From: Cyanophora paradoxa
Lineage: Eukaryota; Glaucocystophyceae; Cyanophorales; Cyanophoraceae
NCBI GenBank assembly: GCA_004431415.1
Contig: QPMI01000607.1
Location: 1-64,000, forward strand
Length of the DNA: 64,000 nt
Reading direction: 5' to 3'
This document shows positions 55,042 through 63,395 of the stretch, in pieces. A program made the position numbers and the translations under genes. Under the pieces are notes generated by a model that ran no database searches, was not told the DNA's origin, and was given only the letters and a program-made list of their open reading frames with translations. Positions within the stretch are counted from its first letter, which is position 1, and the number at the start of each line of letters is the position of its first letter.

Positions 55042-56108
55042 ACCTCTCTATTAGAAATCCCAAACTATGAACTCGCCGCAAAATCACTTCACAGCACCTC
55101 TCATGGAGTAGTTGATTCAACCCCTGGGTATATTTCCACAGAAACTTCAAGCAATACCTCTTTCACAGAGAATAGTATACTCAGAGTCAAAGAAATTCGA
55201 TGTGATCGAAATGGAGGCAAGATTAGAACCACAGGCATTATAATCTCGAATAAAAATCAAGTTCAAGCAGGGCAGGTAGTCCCCGATTCAGCAATATATG
55301 ATAATGTGGGTGGATTCACCACAGCAAAGATAGTTACTTTTGATAACACAAGTAATAACTCGGCTCTTGTGGTCAAGAGTGGAGGGGCATACATTGGTGA
55401 TGGAGCAATTGTGGTGGCGACTGTCATAGCAAATCAATTTAATGTGAATGGAACAAGTTCATTTACAGGATTGATGACCTTCAATGGTGGACTCTCGGGA
55501 ACTGTTAGCGTTGAAACTCGAAAAGCAACCACAAGAGTTCAAACACCTGAGATAGACAATGGGACAAATGTGAATATGAATTACAAACGAAACGGAAATA
55601 CCATTTTCACTCTCGAAAAGACAATAACAGATCTGAATGTAATCACAATCCCGGAAAATAGTGGTCTGAAACGAACCTATTGCCCAAGAATGAATATATC
55701 AAGACAAGCTCCTAGTTTGACAGGGACAGTAATACTTAACAATGCAACAGCATTTTCCTTTACAGGTGGAGCTTATCTTGTAAACAATGAAGGAAACTTT
55801 TCATCCACAAAATTTACAGCTCCTGTTTCCGGAGTATATAGGGTGTTCTTTGCATGCATGAGAGCTGGCACAACCTCTTATACTCATATTGCTACCAGCA
55901 TTTATTTAAATGGAAATCCTACAACCCTCCAAACAAGGGTTTCAATGCCGTCCGCGGGATTTCTAATACATTTGTAACTCCAATTTCATTTGAAGTTTTA
56001 CTTTCTCTTATTCAAGGTGACTCCTTTGATATGCGCAATAGTTCTGGTGCCACTCTTCAATTTGATATCAGATACTATCTTTCTTGTGATCTTGTTAGTG
56101 CTACATAA
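55039..56108 (+). CDS. Fibre-like protein 2, C1q-like head (one frame break)
   Basis: The N-terminal module has LRVKEIRCDRNGGKIRTTG and VKSGGAYIGDG, shared with the next three fibre genes. The middle has a beta-helical, fibre-like section. The C-terminal head (FTAPVSGVYRVFFACMRAG...) resembles C1q/TNF-like jelly rolls. The frame closes at 55,977, and the remaining strands (SNTFVTPISFEVLLSLIQGD...) continue in another frame to 56,108. One lost base in the CCC or GGG run near 55,925-55,942 explains this; the corrected length is 356 residues. A frame-broken gene is the alternative. Confidence 0.75.
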
Positions 56109-56122
56109 TATTATCTGTATAG

Positions 56123-56133
56123 TATAAAGAATG
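56123..56133 (+). promoter_or_regulatory. TATAAAG box at fibre gene 3
   Basis: TATAAAG begins 8 nt before the ATG at 56,131, matching the arrangement at fibre gene 2. Confidence 0.5.
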
Positions 56134-57168
56134 TCTACACAAATTGCTGTTCCTGTTTTCTGTTATGCCGCCCCAAAAATACATCAACTGAACCATACAG
56201 TAACAGATGCAACACCTGGGTTTATTTGCACAGAAACAACAGGGGCTGATTCGTTTTCACAGAACTCTGTGATTAGATGTAAAGAAATTCGATGTGATCG
56301 CAATGGGGAAAAGTGAGAACCACAGGTCTCATTGTATCTAACAAGAACCAAGTCCAATCAGGTCAAATTGTTTCAGATACAGCAATTTATGACAATGTGG
56401 GAGGGTTCACCACACCCAAAATAGTTACTTTTGATAATACAATTAATAATGCTGCTCTTTCAGTTAGAAGTGGAGGGGCATATATTGGAGATGGGGCAAG
56501 GATTGATGGAACTCTAACAGCCAATCAAGTGAACATTACAGGAACAAGCACATTTACAGGTTCAGTAACAGCCCATGGAGGCATAAGTATTCCAGAAACA
56601 ACACAATCGATAATAACAGCAACTTCCAAGGTGGTTACACCTGAGATCGATACAGGAGCAAATGTGAATCTTGTTTTGAAACGCAACAGTGATATTGTGG
56701 CTACTCTGGAAACCAATCGCTTGACAATTAATACAAATTGTTATTTAAAATATGACTATCAGCCTCGATTTTCTGTTCAACTTAATTATCCTCATGTTGC
56801 TACCAGTGAAACTGCACTTATCAATTGGGAGTAGTGTTTCTGAATAATAGGGATGGATTCAATGTGACTAATGGAAGGTTCACAGCTCCTGTTGCGGGTC
56901 ATTACAGATTTACAGCATATACCCACTCAACATCAAGTAATCCAATAAGTCTCTCTTTAAAAGTAAATGACCAAGACCCAGGGGTCAAAGTATTATAACA
57001 CAAAATAACTCCACTCTCACGAATAAACCGCTTTACATTAGTGTAATTCTCAACATTGCTATGGGTGAGTATGTAACACTTGTAACAAATAATGGGGTAG
57101 CTACACAAATCGAACAACATTCACAGGTGAGCTTCTCAGTCTCACATAATTTTCTCTCTATAAAATAG
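56131..57168 (+). CDS. Fibre-like protein 3, C1q-like head (three frame breaks)
   Basis: A close paralogue of fibre 2: CKEIRCDRNGE, RTTGLIVSNKNQVQSGQIV and RSGGAYIGDG match it almost residue for residue, and the head has GRFTAPVAGHYRFTAY. The frame breaks near 56,307, 56,831 and 56,981, each at a G run (GGGG, GGG, GGGG), and each is restored by one extra G. The corrected gene would encode 346 residues and end at TAG 57,166-57,168. The alignment to the intact stretches of fibre 2 fixes the frame in every segment. Confidence 0.7.
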
Positions 57169-57173
57169 GAATG
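57159..57173 (+). promoter_or_regulatory. TATAAAAT box before the 88-aa gene
   Basis: TATAAAAT at 57,159-57,166 lies 5 nt before the ATG at 57,171 and overlaps the stop codon of fibre gene 3. Confidence 0.45.
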
Positions 57174-57437
57174 TCGAATATATACCAAGTGGCTCTCTCA
57201 GATATTGAAAAGTTGGGAATGGAATATTGCGCTGCTTCTGTTCAGGATTGGATTGATAATGTTGTTCATAACAGGGCAAGAATCGCAATCGATGATATTG
57301 TTCAAAAAGAAATTCAATCTTGCATCTCATCAGGAGTTCAGATACCAACCTCTAAGGAAGCGATTGTATTACAGGCATTCCAAAGGGGAACTGTAAAGAA
57401 AGGCATCGAGTATAACAATGTCACAGAAGAGCAATGA
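57171..57437 (+). CDS. Small helical protein (88 aa) within the fibre cluster
   Basis: I do not recognise this protein with confidence. It is predicted all-helical, with EYCAASVQDWIDNVVHNRARIAIDDIVQKEI and a final KEAIVLQAFQRG. Short helical proteins with a similar R-A-x-x-A-I-D-x-I-V-x-x-E arrangement sit next to tail-fibre genes in some phages. A fibre-assembly or accessory role is possible but unproven. Its stop overlaps the first ATG of the next open frame (ATGA at 57,434-57,437). Confidence 0.6.
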   Translation: MSNIYQVALSDIEKLGMEYCAASVQDWIDNVVHNRARIAIDDIVQKEIQSCISSGVQIPTSKEAIVLQAFQRGTVKKGIEYNNVTEEQ

Positions 57438-57472
57438 ACATTATTTTTCTTTCCTTCTTAGTAAAAGAAGCA

Positions 57473-58314
57473 ATGGGTGAATATAATCGTGTGCAATTAC
57501 CTGTTTACGCATTGGGATCGCCCGCGGTTCACTTTCGACAACATGAGGTAGCCGACGAAATCCGCGGTGTGGAATCGACGGAACGCGCTAATTCCGCGAA
57601 TGCATTCGATAAAAACAGCATGATACGTGTTAAAGAACTACGAGCCGACAAGAATTCGGGAGTGGTTAAAACGACTCAACTTCTTGTAACAAATGCGAAT
57701 TTTAACGCGGGTATTGGGCAACCTGACGCATGGGTGTGGATATTAGAACGTTAGATTTTGACGGAGAACGTGCCGCCGCTGTTGTCCGATCAGGAGGCGC
57801 TGTTATTGGCGGCGGTTGTCGTGTGTCGGGTATGCTTGCATCCTCCGTTGCCGTTACCGATATTCCCGATACTCTACCTGAGCATGCGGACAATCCGCAA
57901 CGTATCCGTATGTATACTCCGTGTGGAGACTATCCGTATGTGTTTGGAATGGTCAGAGTTGGGGTAGATAACGTAAATGCAACACAACCCGATGGAATTA
58001 TGGGAAATTGGTTACTACCAAATATTGCTATTCCTAAATCTATTGAGTCTATATGTCGTTCACAAAATGGTATTATCGGACCGGCTTATACTTTCTTTGT
58101 TCAGGGAATCGGACGCGGTAGAGGTTGGGTGGAATTTGATAACCAGAACCCCGCAACGTTCAATGTTTGGACAACAGAAGTAGGAGGTTACGATATTCTC
58201 ATTTTCGGAATGCGAACAGATCCAGCGGCTGTGGCGGCTACACGTGGTCTCAATCCCGATAACAACCTAAATAACTTCTACGATGATCCGTTCCCAGGTG
58301 ATCCCACACCATAA
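57473..58314 (+). CDS. Fibre-like protein 4, distinct head (one frame break)
   Basis: I choose the ATG at 57,473 (MGEYNRVQLP) rather than 57,434, because it aligns with the start of fibre 5. The N-terminal module contains HEVADEIRGVESTE, IRVKELRADKNSGVVKTTQ, LLVTNANFNA and VVRSGGAVIGGG. The frame breaks near 57,735 in a GGG run; one extra G joins the two parts into 280 residues, almost the length of fibre 5. The head is not C1q-like; it has ARTYTPCGDYPY-type and GRGRGWVEFDNQNPATFNVWT segments shared in outline with fibre 5. Confidence 0.7.
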
Positions 58315-58333
58315 TTATGTTTTAATATATTAA

Positions 58334-59179
58334 ATGGCGGCACCCGCACCTCCTGAGCGTATTTTAACAGCGCAACTTTCATTAGCCGCGCCGGCAAATC
58401 ACGTATTACAACATGCCGTTATCGATAATGTCGATGGTTTAGAATCTACCGAACTTGCACCTACTCTTAATACTTTTGGTGATACACACAAATTGCGACT
58501 GAAAGAGTTAAGATGTGATAAAAACAATGGCATCGTGAAAACTACGAAACTCCTTGTAACAAATGCAAACTTTAACGCTTTTTATGGAGATCCCGATAGT
58601 TACAATGATGATAACAAGGTAACAAACTTTGCTTATGAATCGAGAAACGGAGCAATTAAATGTAGATCGGGAGGCGCTTACATTGGTGATGGTCTCCGAG
58701 TTGGTGGTATCGTGGGAGCGCCTCTTTTGGTTAATGATCAGCCAAACCCCGATGATGAGAACACACGAATTAGGACATATTGCCCAGGTATGAATGAGCC
58801 TTACCTTATTAAGATTTATACGATTATTATTAGTTTACAAACAGCGGTAGCCGATGTATTAGAACCCTTAGGAAATCATTATAGATATAGAGACACGATA
58901 CCAGAGGACATTTACGCATTATGTAGAAGAACCGACGGAGCAAGACCACGCCTTACGATACATATTATCCCCATAGATAATTTCGGTCAGGCGTTCCACT
59001 CAATACCTCTTTTAGATACGCAAGATAACCAATTTATAATAAGAGCTACACAACTCGGAAATTATAGAGTTATTATGTATGCCGAAAGAAACGACGCAAT
59101 CGCAACAGCTAACCGATTCGGTCAATATCTAAACACCAATCTATACAATCCCGTCGGCGGTAGCGATCCGCTACCATAA
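58334..59179 (+). CDS. Fibre-like protein 5 (281 aa, intact)
   Basis: An intact member of the fibre family, useful as the reference for fibre 4. The N-terminal module shows HAVIDNVDGLESTE, LRLKELRCDKNNGIVKTTK, LLVTNANFNA and CRSGGAYIGDG. The head (RIRTYCPGMNEPYLIKIY..., NQFIIRATQLGNYRVIMYAE) is probably a beta sandwich and ends in a Gly/Pro-rich tail (VGGSDPLP) like that of fibre 4 (FPGDPTP). A virion receptor-binding role is inferred from kinship with the fibre cluster. Confidence 0.75.
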   Translation: MAAPAPPERILTAQLSLAAPANHVLQHAVIDNVDGLESTELAPTLNTFGDTHKLRLKELRCDKNNGIVKTTKLLVTNANFNAFYGDPDSYNDDNKVTNFAYESRNGAIKCRSGGAYIGDGLRVGGIVGAPLLVNDQPNPDDENTRIRTYCPGMNEPYLIKIYTIIISLQTAVADVLEPLGNHYRYRDTIPEDIYALCRRTDGARPRLTIHIIPIDNFGQAFHSIPLLDTQDNQFIIRATQLGNYRVIMYAERNDAIATANRFGQYLNTNLYNPVGGSDPLP

Positions 59180-59187
59180 ATCTAAGG

Positions 59188-59202
59188 TATATATAGGGAA
59201 TG
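59188..59202 (+). promoter_or_regulatory. TATATATA box before the zinc-ribbon ORF
   Basis: GTATATATAGGGA lies directly before the ATG at 59,200, in the same position as the other viral TATA boxes. Confidence 0.45.
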
Positions 59203-59472
59203 GATGAAAAAACAAGAAAGTTTATAGATACCGCTATGTCAGTCCATGGTAAGGATAAATTTGATTATACCGACACTGTTTATAAGAAAGCACAAGAAAA
59301 GGTATCTGTGAGATGCCTACAATGTAATAAAACGTTCCAAACCTACGGATTTAACCATATTAAGGGGTCAGGTTGCCGACAGTGTTCTAAGAAACACTCT
59401 CACGCATACAGAAAAAGGACAACATGGGGAATAGTCATAGAAGAGAAACCCATTATGTTGTATTTTGATTAA
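59200..59472 (+). CDS. Small zinc-ribbon protein, DUF723-like (90 aa)
   Basis: FIDTAMSVHGKDKFDYTDTVY, KVSVRCLQCNKTFQT and HIKGSGCRQC follow the pattern F-x3-A-x3-H-G-x-K-x-D-Y ... V-x-C-x2-C ... H-x3-G-x-G-C-x2-C known from DUF723-type modules of giant viruses and phages, where it usually accompanies homing-type nucleases. Here the zinc module stands almost alone, with a short tail of about 25 residues and no nuclease domain, so it could be a truncated remnant or a stand-alone DNA-binding protein. It overlaps the end of a minus-strand small ORF by 4 nt. Confidence 0.7.
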   Translation: MDEKTRKFIDTAMSVHGKDKFDYTDTVYKKAQEKVSVRCLQCNKTFQTYGFNHIKGSGCRQCSKKHSHAYRKRTTWGIVIEEKPIMLYFD

Positions 59473-59618
59473 ATTTTAGACATACAAATAAGAATTTTTC
59501 CACATTTACCTTTGGTGATTATACGAGTATCAAAGCAATTCGGACACGTCTTATGATAATGGATCATTATGATATCGACAAGTTCATACGGGAATACTTT
59601 CGCTAAGATGGTGCGCAT
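59469..59618 (-). CDS. Small putative zinc-binding protein (49 aa)
   Basis: An ATG-to-TAA frame of 50 codons (59,618 to 59,469), MRTILAKVFPYELVDIIM followed by HYHKTCPNCFDTR and KGKCGKILIC. The C-x2-C ... C-G-x-x-x-x-x-C arrangement is typical of a zinc ribbon. A TATAAATA box lies about 20 nt upstream on the minus strand. It is short but fills an otherwise empty gap, tail to tail with the preceding gene. Confidence 0.5.
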   Translation of the reverse strand: MRTILAKVFPYELVDIIMIHYHKTCPNCFDTRIITKGKCGKILICMSKI

Positions 59619-59644
59619 CCTACTTAATCTCTGATATATTTATA

Positions 59645-59827
59645 ATGGACGACCCAGTATGGAAAGAGAACCCCATACCTAATTTCTACGAAATTGACCC
59701 AAAAGATCCATTTCAAAAATGTATATGGTTATTACATATCCTCCGAGGTATATTACTTTTAGGAGACCGAAAAAATAAAAAGAGAAGTATAGATACAGTG
59801 TATCAGACACCAAATGGGACACTGTGA
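59645..59827 (+). CDS. Hypothetical small protein (60 aa)
   Basis: Not recognised. It starts at an ATG right after TATTTATA and encodes MDDPVWKENPIPNFYEIDP, a short hydrophobic helix (IWLLHILRGILLLG), and a basic tail. The last 25 nt overlap the end of the convergent polymerase gene. It may be a small membrane protein; coding is not demonstrated. Confidence 0.4.
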   Translation: MDDPVWKENPIPNFYEIDPKDPFQKCIWLLHILRGILLLGDRKNKKRSIDTVYQTPNGTL

Positions 59828-62800
59828 ATGCCGTCGTTTGATATCTTCCTTTTGCTATCGATTTGGTTTAGCGCCACCCTTCTGCTCTCCAAATCATATA
59901 GGCTGTGGTCTTGCCGTCGCTTGTTTCTTACTGTTACTGTTTTGGTGATACCTTCGAATAGACATTTCTTAAAATCGTCAAAATGGACTTCCTTAGATGC
60001 TGTGCCGGACATCTTTATTTTTCATAGGTTTCAGTTCTGAAAGCGTAAAGTTTCGATCTCAAACCCACATATTCTAAGATCTTTGCATTTGGGAATTCGT
60101 TTTTATACTTCCCCGGAGTCAATCGATTCGACAAACTATATAATGGATGATCACGATTATAATTACTCCTATCGAGGTGTTCACCGATAGCTTTCATGTC
60201 CGCATTTAGATTATTGGTTTTCAGTAGTAGACAGAACGAATCGGTATCGTGGAATAGTAGCTTAGCCGTTTCCCATTTCTTTTTAACCACCTCATAAAAG
60301 AATTGATAATTATGTAACTTTGCAAAATCCAAAACGAAAGCACCAATAGCTACGGGTTTATCTAAGTTTACATGTTTCGAATACATTTCAAACGCTACGG
60401 CGTTTTCGTTTAATACATTGGTTGCTTTGATAAGTGGACTTGCGGCATATTTCTTACATAGTTTCTCACTGTTGGCGATCTTTACAGAAGAGCGACCCTA
60501 CAAGATTCTAAGCATTTTCCATATATCGCATTGTTCATGAGTTTAAAAAAGTCGCTTTCGAATCTATTCCTGATTCGTGTCTTAGTCTTGTATTCAGAGC
60601 TATGTAAGATTTCATGAAAGAAGAAGTAGCGAATGAGATCACCTTATGAATCGCCTTTATGACTACACCCTTTTTAACGAGATAGATAAGTAGAGGTTGT
60701 GATATGACATAGTTAGTCTTTGGTGTAAATGTTGCTGTAAGTCGTGGATCTTTGGTTAATTTTTCGCCTGTCATATATAATAGGTTTTGTTGGTATTCAC
60801 CTAACATATCTGTCGTGATAACTTCTTTATTCACAATAAGTGGGAAATCATAATGATCTTCGAGGGAAATAGGATATTCTAAATCGACCTCAATAAATGC
60901 ATTTCGTCCTTCTACTTCTTTCAGTGCCTCTGTGGTTTCTTCCCATCGATAATCACCAATAGGTAAAGGTTGGCTGAGTGCATAACCATAAAGATTATTT
61001 GCGTCCAATAAAACAATATGATCATCGGGATTTTCTACCTTTGCATATCGTGTGGGCATAGTGGCGAATCCACCCCTTATGGCTCTTTCAATAAATTCGT
61101 ATTTGTCGACATCATCGATAAGTGCAATCTTTGCCTTTGTATGTTTTAACATAGCATCCCAGGATAGACCCTGAGCGCTAACGTAATGACATGGATCTAA
61201 TCCATATTGAGAAAACGCCAATTTACGGAATTCTTCGAATTTAAACATAAGATCATCGACATTTGCACTTTGGAAATCCATAAAATGCGATGCATCTATG
61301 AATTTCCACATGCCCCATTGTAGCGATAGATACTGATCGAAATTTTTACTTAGAATCTCCACACGTAGCGTATCGTCTTGTTGGGCTATTTTTCGGAATA
61401 TCCCATGTCCGCATTCGTCCATTTGATCTACGACAATAGCTACCTTTGTTTGTTTAGAGATTCGCCTATGGAGGTTACAGTTTCGGCATGCTTTCCCGAT
61501 ATAATCACCCGTTTGGTGACAGTGATCGCGAACCGAAAAGTTTTCGGCTGTGAATCGTTGCAAGCAAATATAACAATGCTTTGTGGTTCTATATTCTGCC
61601 TTCTGATCTTCTGTGAGTGGATGCATGGGAATATTTCTAAATAGGGTTTGCACTACATGAGGTCTAATTTCTATGAGTTTGGCAAACAGCGAACCCAAAG
61701 GATCGGCTCCCTCAAAATGAAAAGCTACCACCTCTTCTCCTATTACCACTCTCAGTGACACAGCTTTAATTTCCCGTTTGGTTTTGTTTGCACTCACAGA
61801 TACCGAATGATCTTCGATTTTCACGTAACAGATCACAGGAAGCCATACAGTCTTTCTTAGGTGTTTTAATCCGAATTCCATGTAAGTATCGGGTTTTGGA
61901 CATTTTCCCTTACTTTCCCTCCAATCGATGCACCGATTAGCTTCTATGTGTAGGTCTAATTTCGCCTGAGATCGGAAACGTGATAGACAGGTTTCACAGT
62001 AATAAATGCGTCCATCACATGCTTTATCAAACGTGGTTTTAAGGAGGCGACTTAGAGACACAATAGCTACATAATGTCCTCTATTCTCCTCCGTATTTTC
62101 GATGAGTAAAAGGTTAATCTTATTCTTTCTACGTGGATTGCTCGACATATGTAACGGATAGAATGACTCCTTTTCGTTATCGGCACCGTAGATATTAACC
62201 GATAAGTCCGGGTTCTGTTCTTCGAATCGATCGATAACATCAGCATCGCATGCTACCGGGAATTCGATATTATTAAAGTTCAGTTCATTAAGCCATCGGC
62301 GATATTGAATGGGATCATAGCTTTTATGGCGGTTAATGTCCTTTCGGTGTAGACGAGCCAAAATAGCATATTTAAAACAATCTTGTCCGTCGATATTCTT
62401 AACGTTAACGGTTGCTTTCTTTCTTGCGATCCATTCGGGAGTAGCGAAATAGCAACCACCCACCGGTGCGTAAGACATGATAACAACCCTAAGGATCTCT
62501 AAGCGATCCAAACGATAACTATCTACTTGTTTCATTTGCTCTTGCATTTCTTGTAGAGCTTTACGCAATTCCGTATTTATATTACGGGATCGTGTGATAA
62601 CAAAGTAGTCACTGTAAATGTATTTAGTAATAAAAATGCGTTCATTACTTACTTTAACGAACCGACAAACGAATGTAAGGCGGACTTTAACGGCTCTGAG
62701 TTGTTCTAACTTCGTTCTAATTCGCTGTGGAAGGTTAGTAGCGATGCGTTCCAAATAATCGATAGTATCCACAACTATTTGATTTCTTGCGCGGTAAGAA

Positions 62801-63081
62801 TGCCACGAGTAAGCCTGATTCATTGCCTCACCATCTTCTACTTCGGGTTCAATCGCTCCTAAGCGTTGTCCTTCGTCCATAAAGTCTTCCATTCTTTGCA
62901 TGCGATTGTAGAGGTCATTAGCGATATCGGTAAGTTGTTGTAGTCGCGGCTTCCGATCTAAAATGGCGGCTTCTCTATCATATTCGGCTTCTGTGATTTC
63001 ACCGGTGACTAAAAGGGTTCCTAACAGTCCGATAATCTCATTTTTCTTTTCTTTGATAAGTCTATTAGTTTGGCGGGGCAT
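59803..63081 (-). CDS. Protein-primed family B DNA polymerase, Polinton type (three frame breaks)
   Basis: From the ATG at 63,081. The N-terminal part carries the Polinton-type domain (NIDGQDCFKYAILARLH...NNIEFPV...INLLLIENTEENRGHYVAI), a C2H2-like finger (YYCETCLSRFRSQAKLDLHI), and an EndoVII-like Cys/His module (CYICLQRF...VRDHCHQTGDYIGKAC). Polymerase motif A is LLDANNLYGYALSQPLP, motif B is FKLMNNAIYGK just past the first break, and motif C is FHDTDSFCLL near 60,255. The C-terminus (VHFDDFKKCLFEG) ends at 59,803. Breaks near 60,547 (T run), 60,500 (GGG) and 60,018 (A run) are each restored by one base, giving about 1,093 residues, a normal length for the family. It replicates the linear viral genome from a terminal protein. 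Confidence 0.9.
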
Positions 63082-63093
63082 CTTTGCTTTATA
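63077..63093 (-). promoter_or_regulatory. Start-codon promoter motif, DNA polymerase
   Basis: On the minus strand TATAAAGCAAAGATGCC overlaps the ATG at 63,081, matching the integrase and patatin starts. Confidence 0.6.
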
Positions 63094-63124
63094 GGAACAT
63101 TATTTTTTTCGGAAATGAAACGCG

Positions 63125-63282
63125 TTAGGCACTTTTAGGCACCTTAGGCACCTTAGGCACCTTTTTTAACTTTTTTTTAAAATTTTAAAAGTTGTGTTGT
63201 GCTTGACACAACTTTTTTGCGCGTGGGCGAAAATTAAAATTAGGTGCCTAAGGTGCCTAAGGTGCCTAACGGGTGCCTAACC
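63125..63282. repeat. Nested palindrome with TTAGGCACC repeats
   Basis: The left arm (63,125-63,164) has about four TTAGGCACC-type repeats; the right arm (63,238-63,282) has four GGTGCCTAA repeats in reverse complement. Between them lies a second hairpin, AAAAGTTGTGT...GACACAACTTTT (63,187-63,215). It sits in the gap between the polymerase start and the helicase stop (63,082-63,395). The structure suits a replication origin, a strong terminator for the helicase transcript, or a regulatory site. Confidence 0.8.
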
Positions 63283-63395
63283 TTACTATAATAGTAATAA
63301 ATAAGTGCCTATAAAGTGCCTACTCTTACTGAATCAGTAACAAATGAATAAAAACACTTGCTACTTTGTAAAAATAATTCCGATCATTCATTATA

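Noticed and set aside
63120-63290. TTAGGC repeats as telomeric sequence
   Set aside because: The repeat unit is TTAGGCACC, only a few copies, in inverted arrangement between two viral genes.
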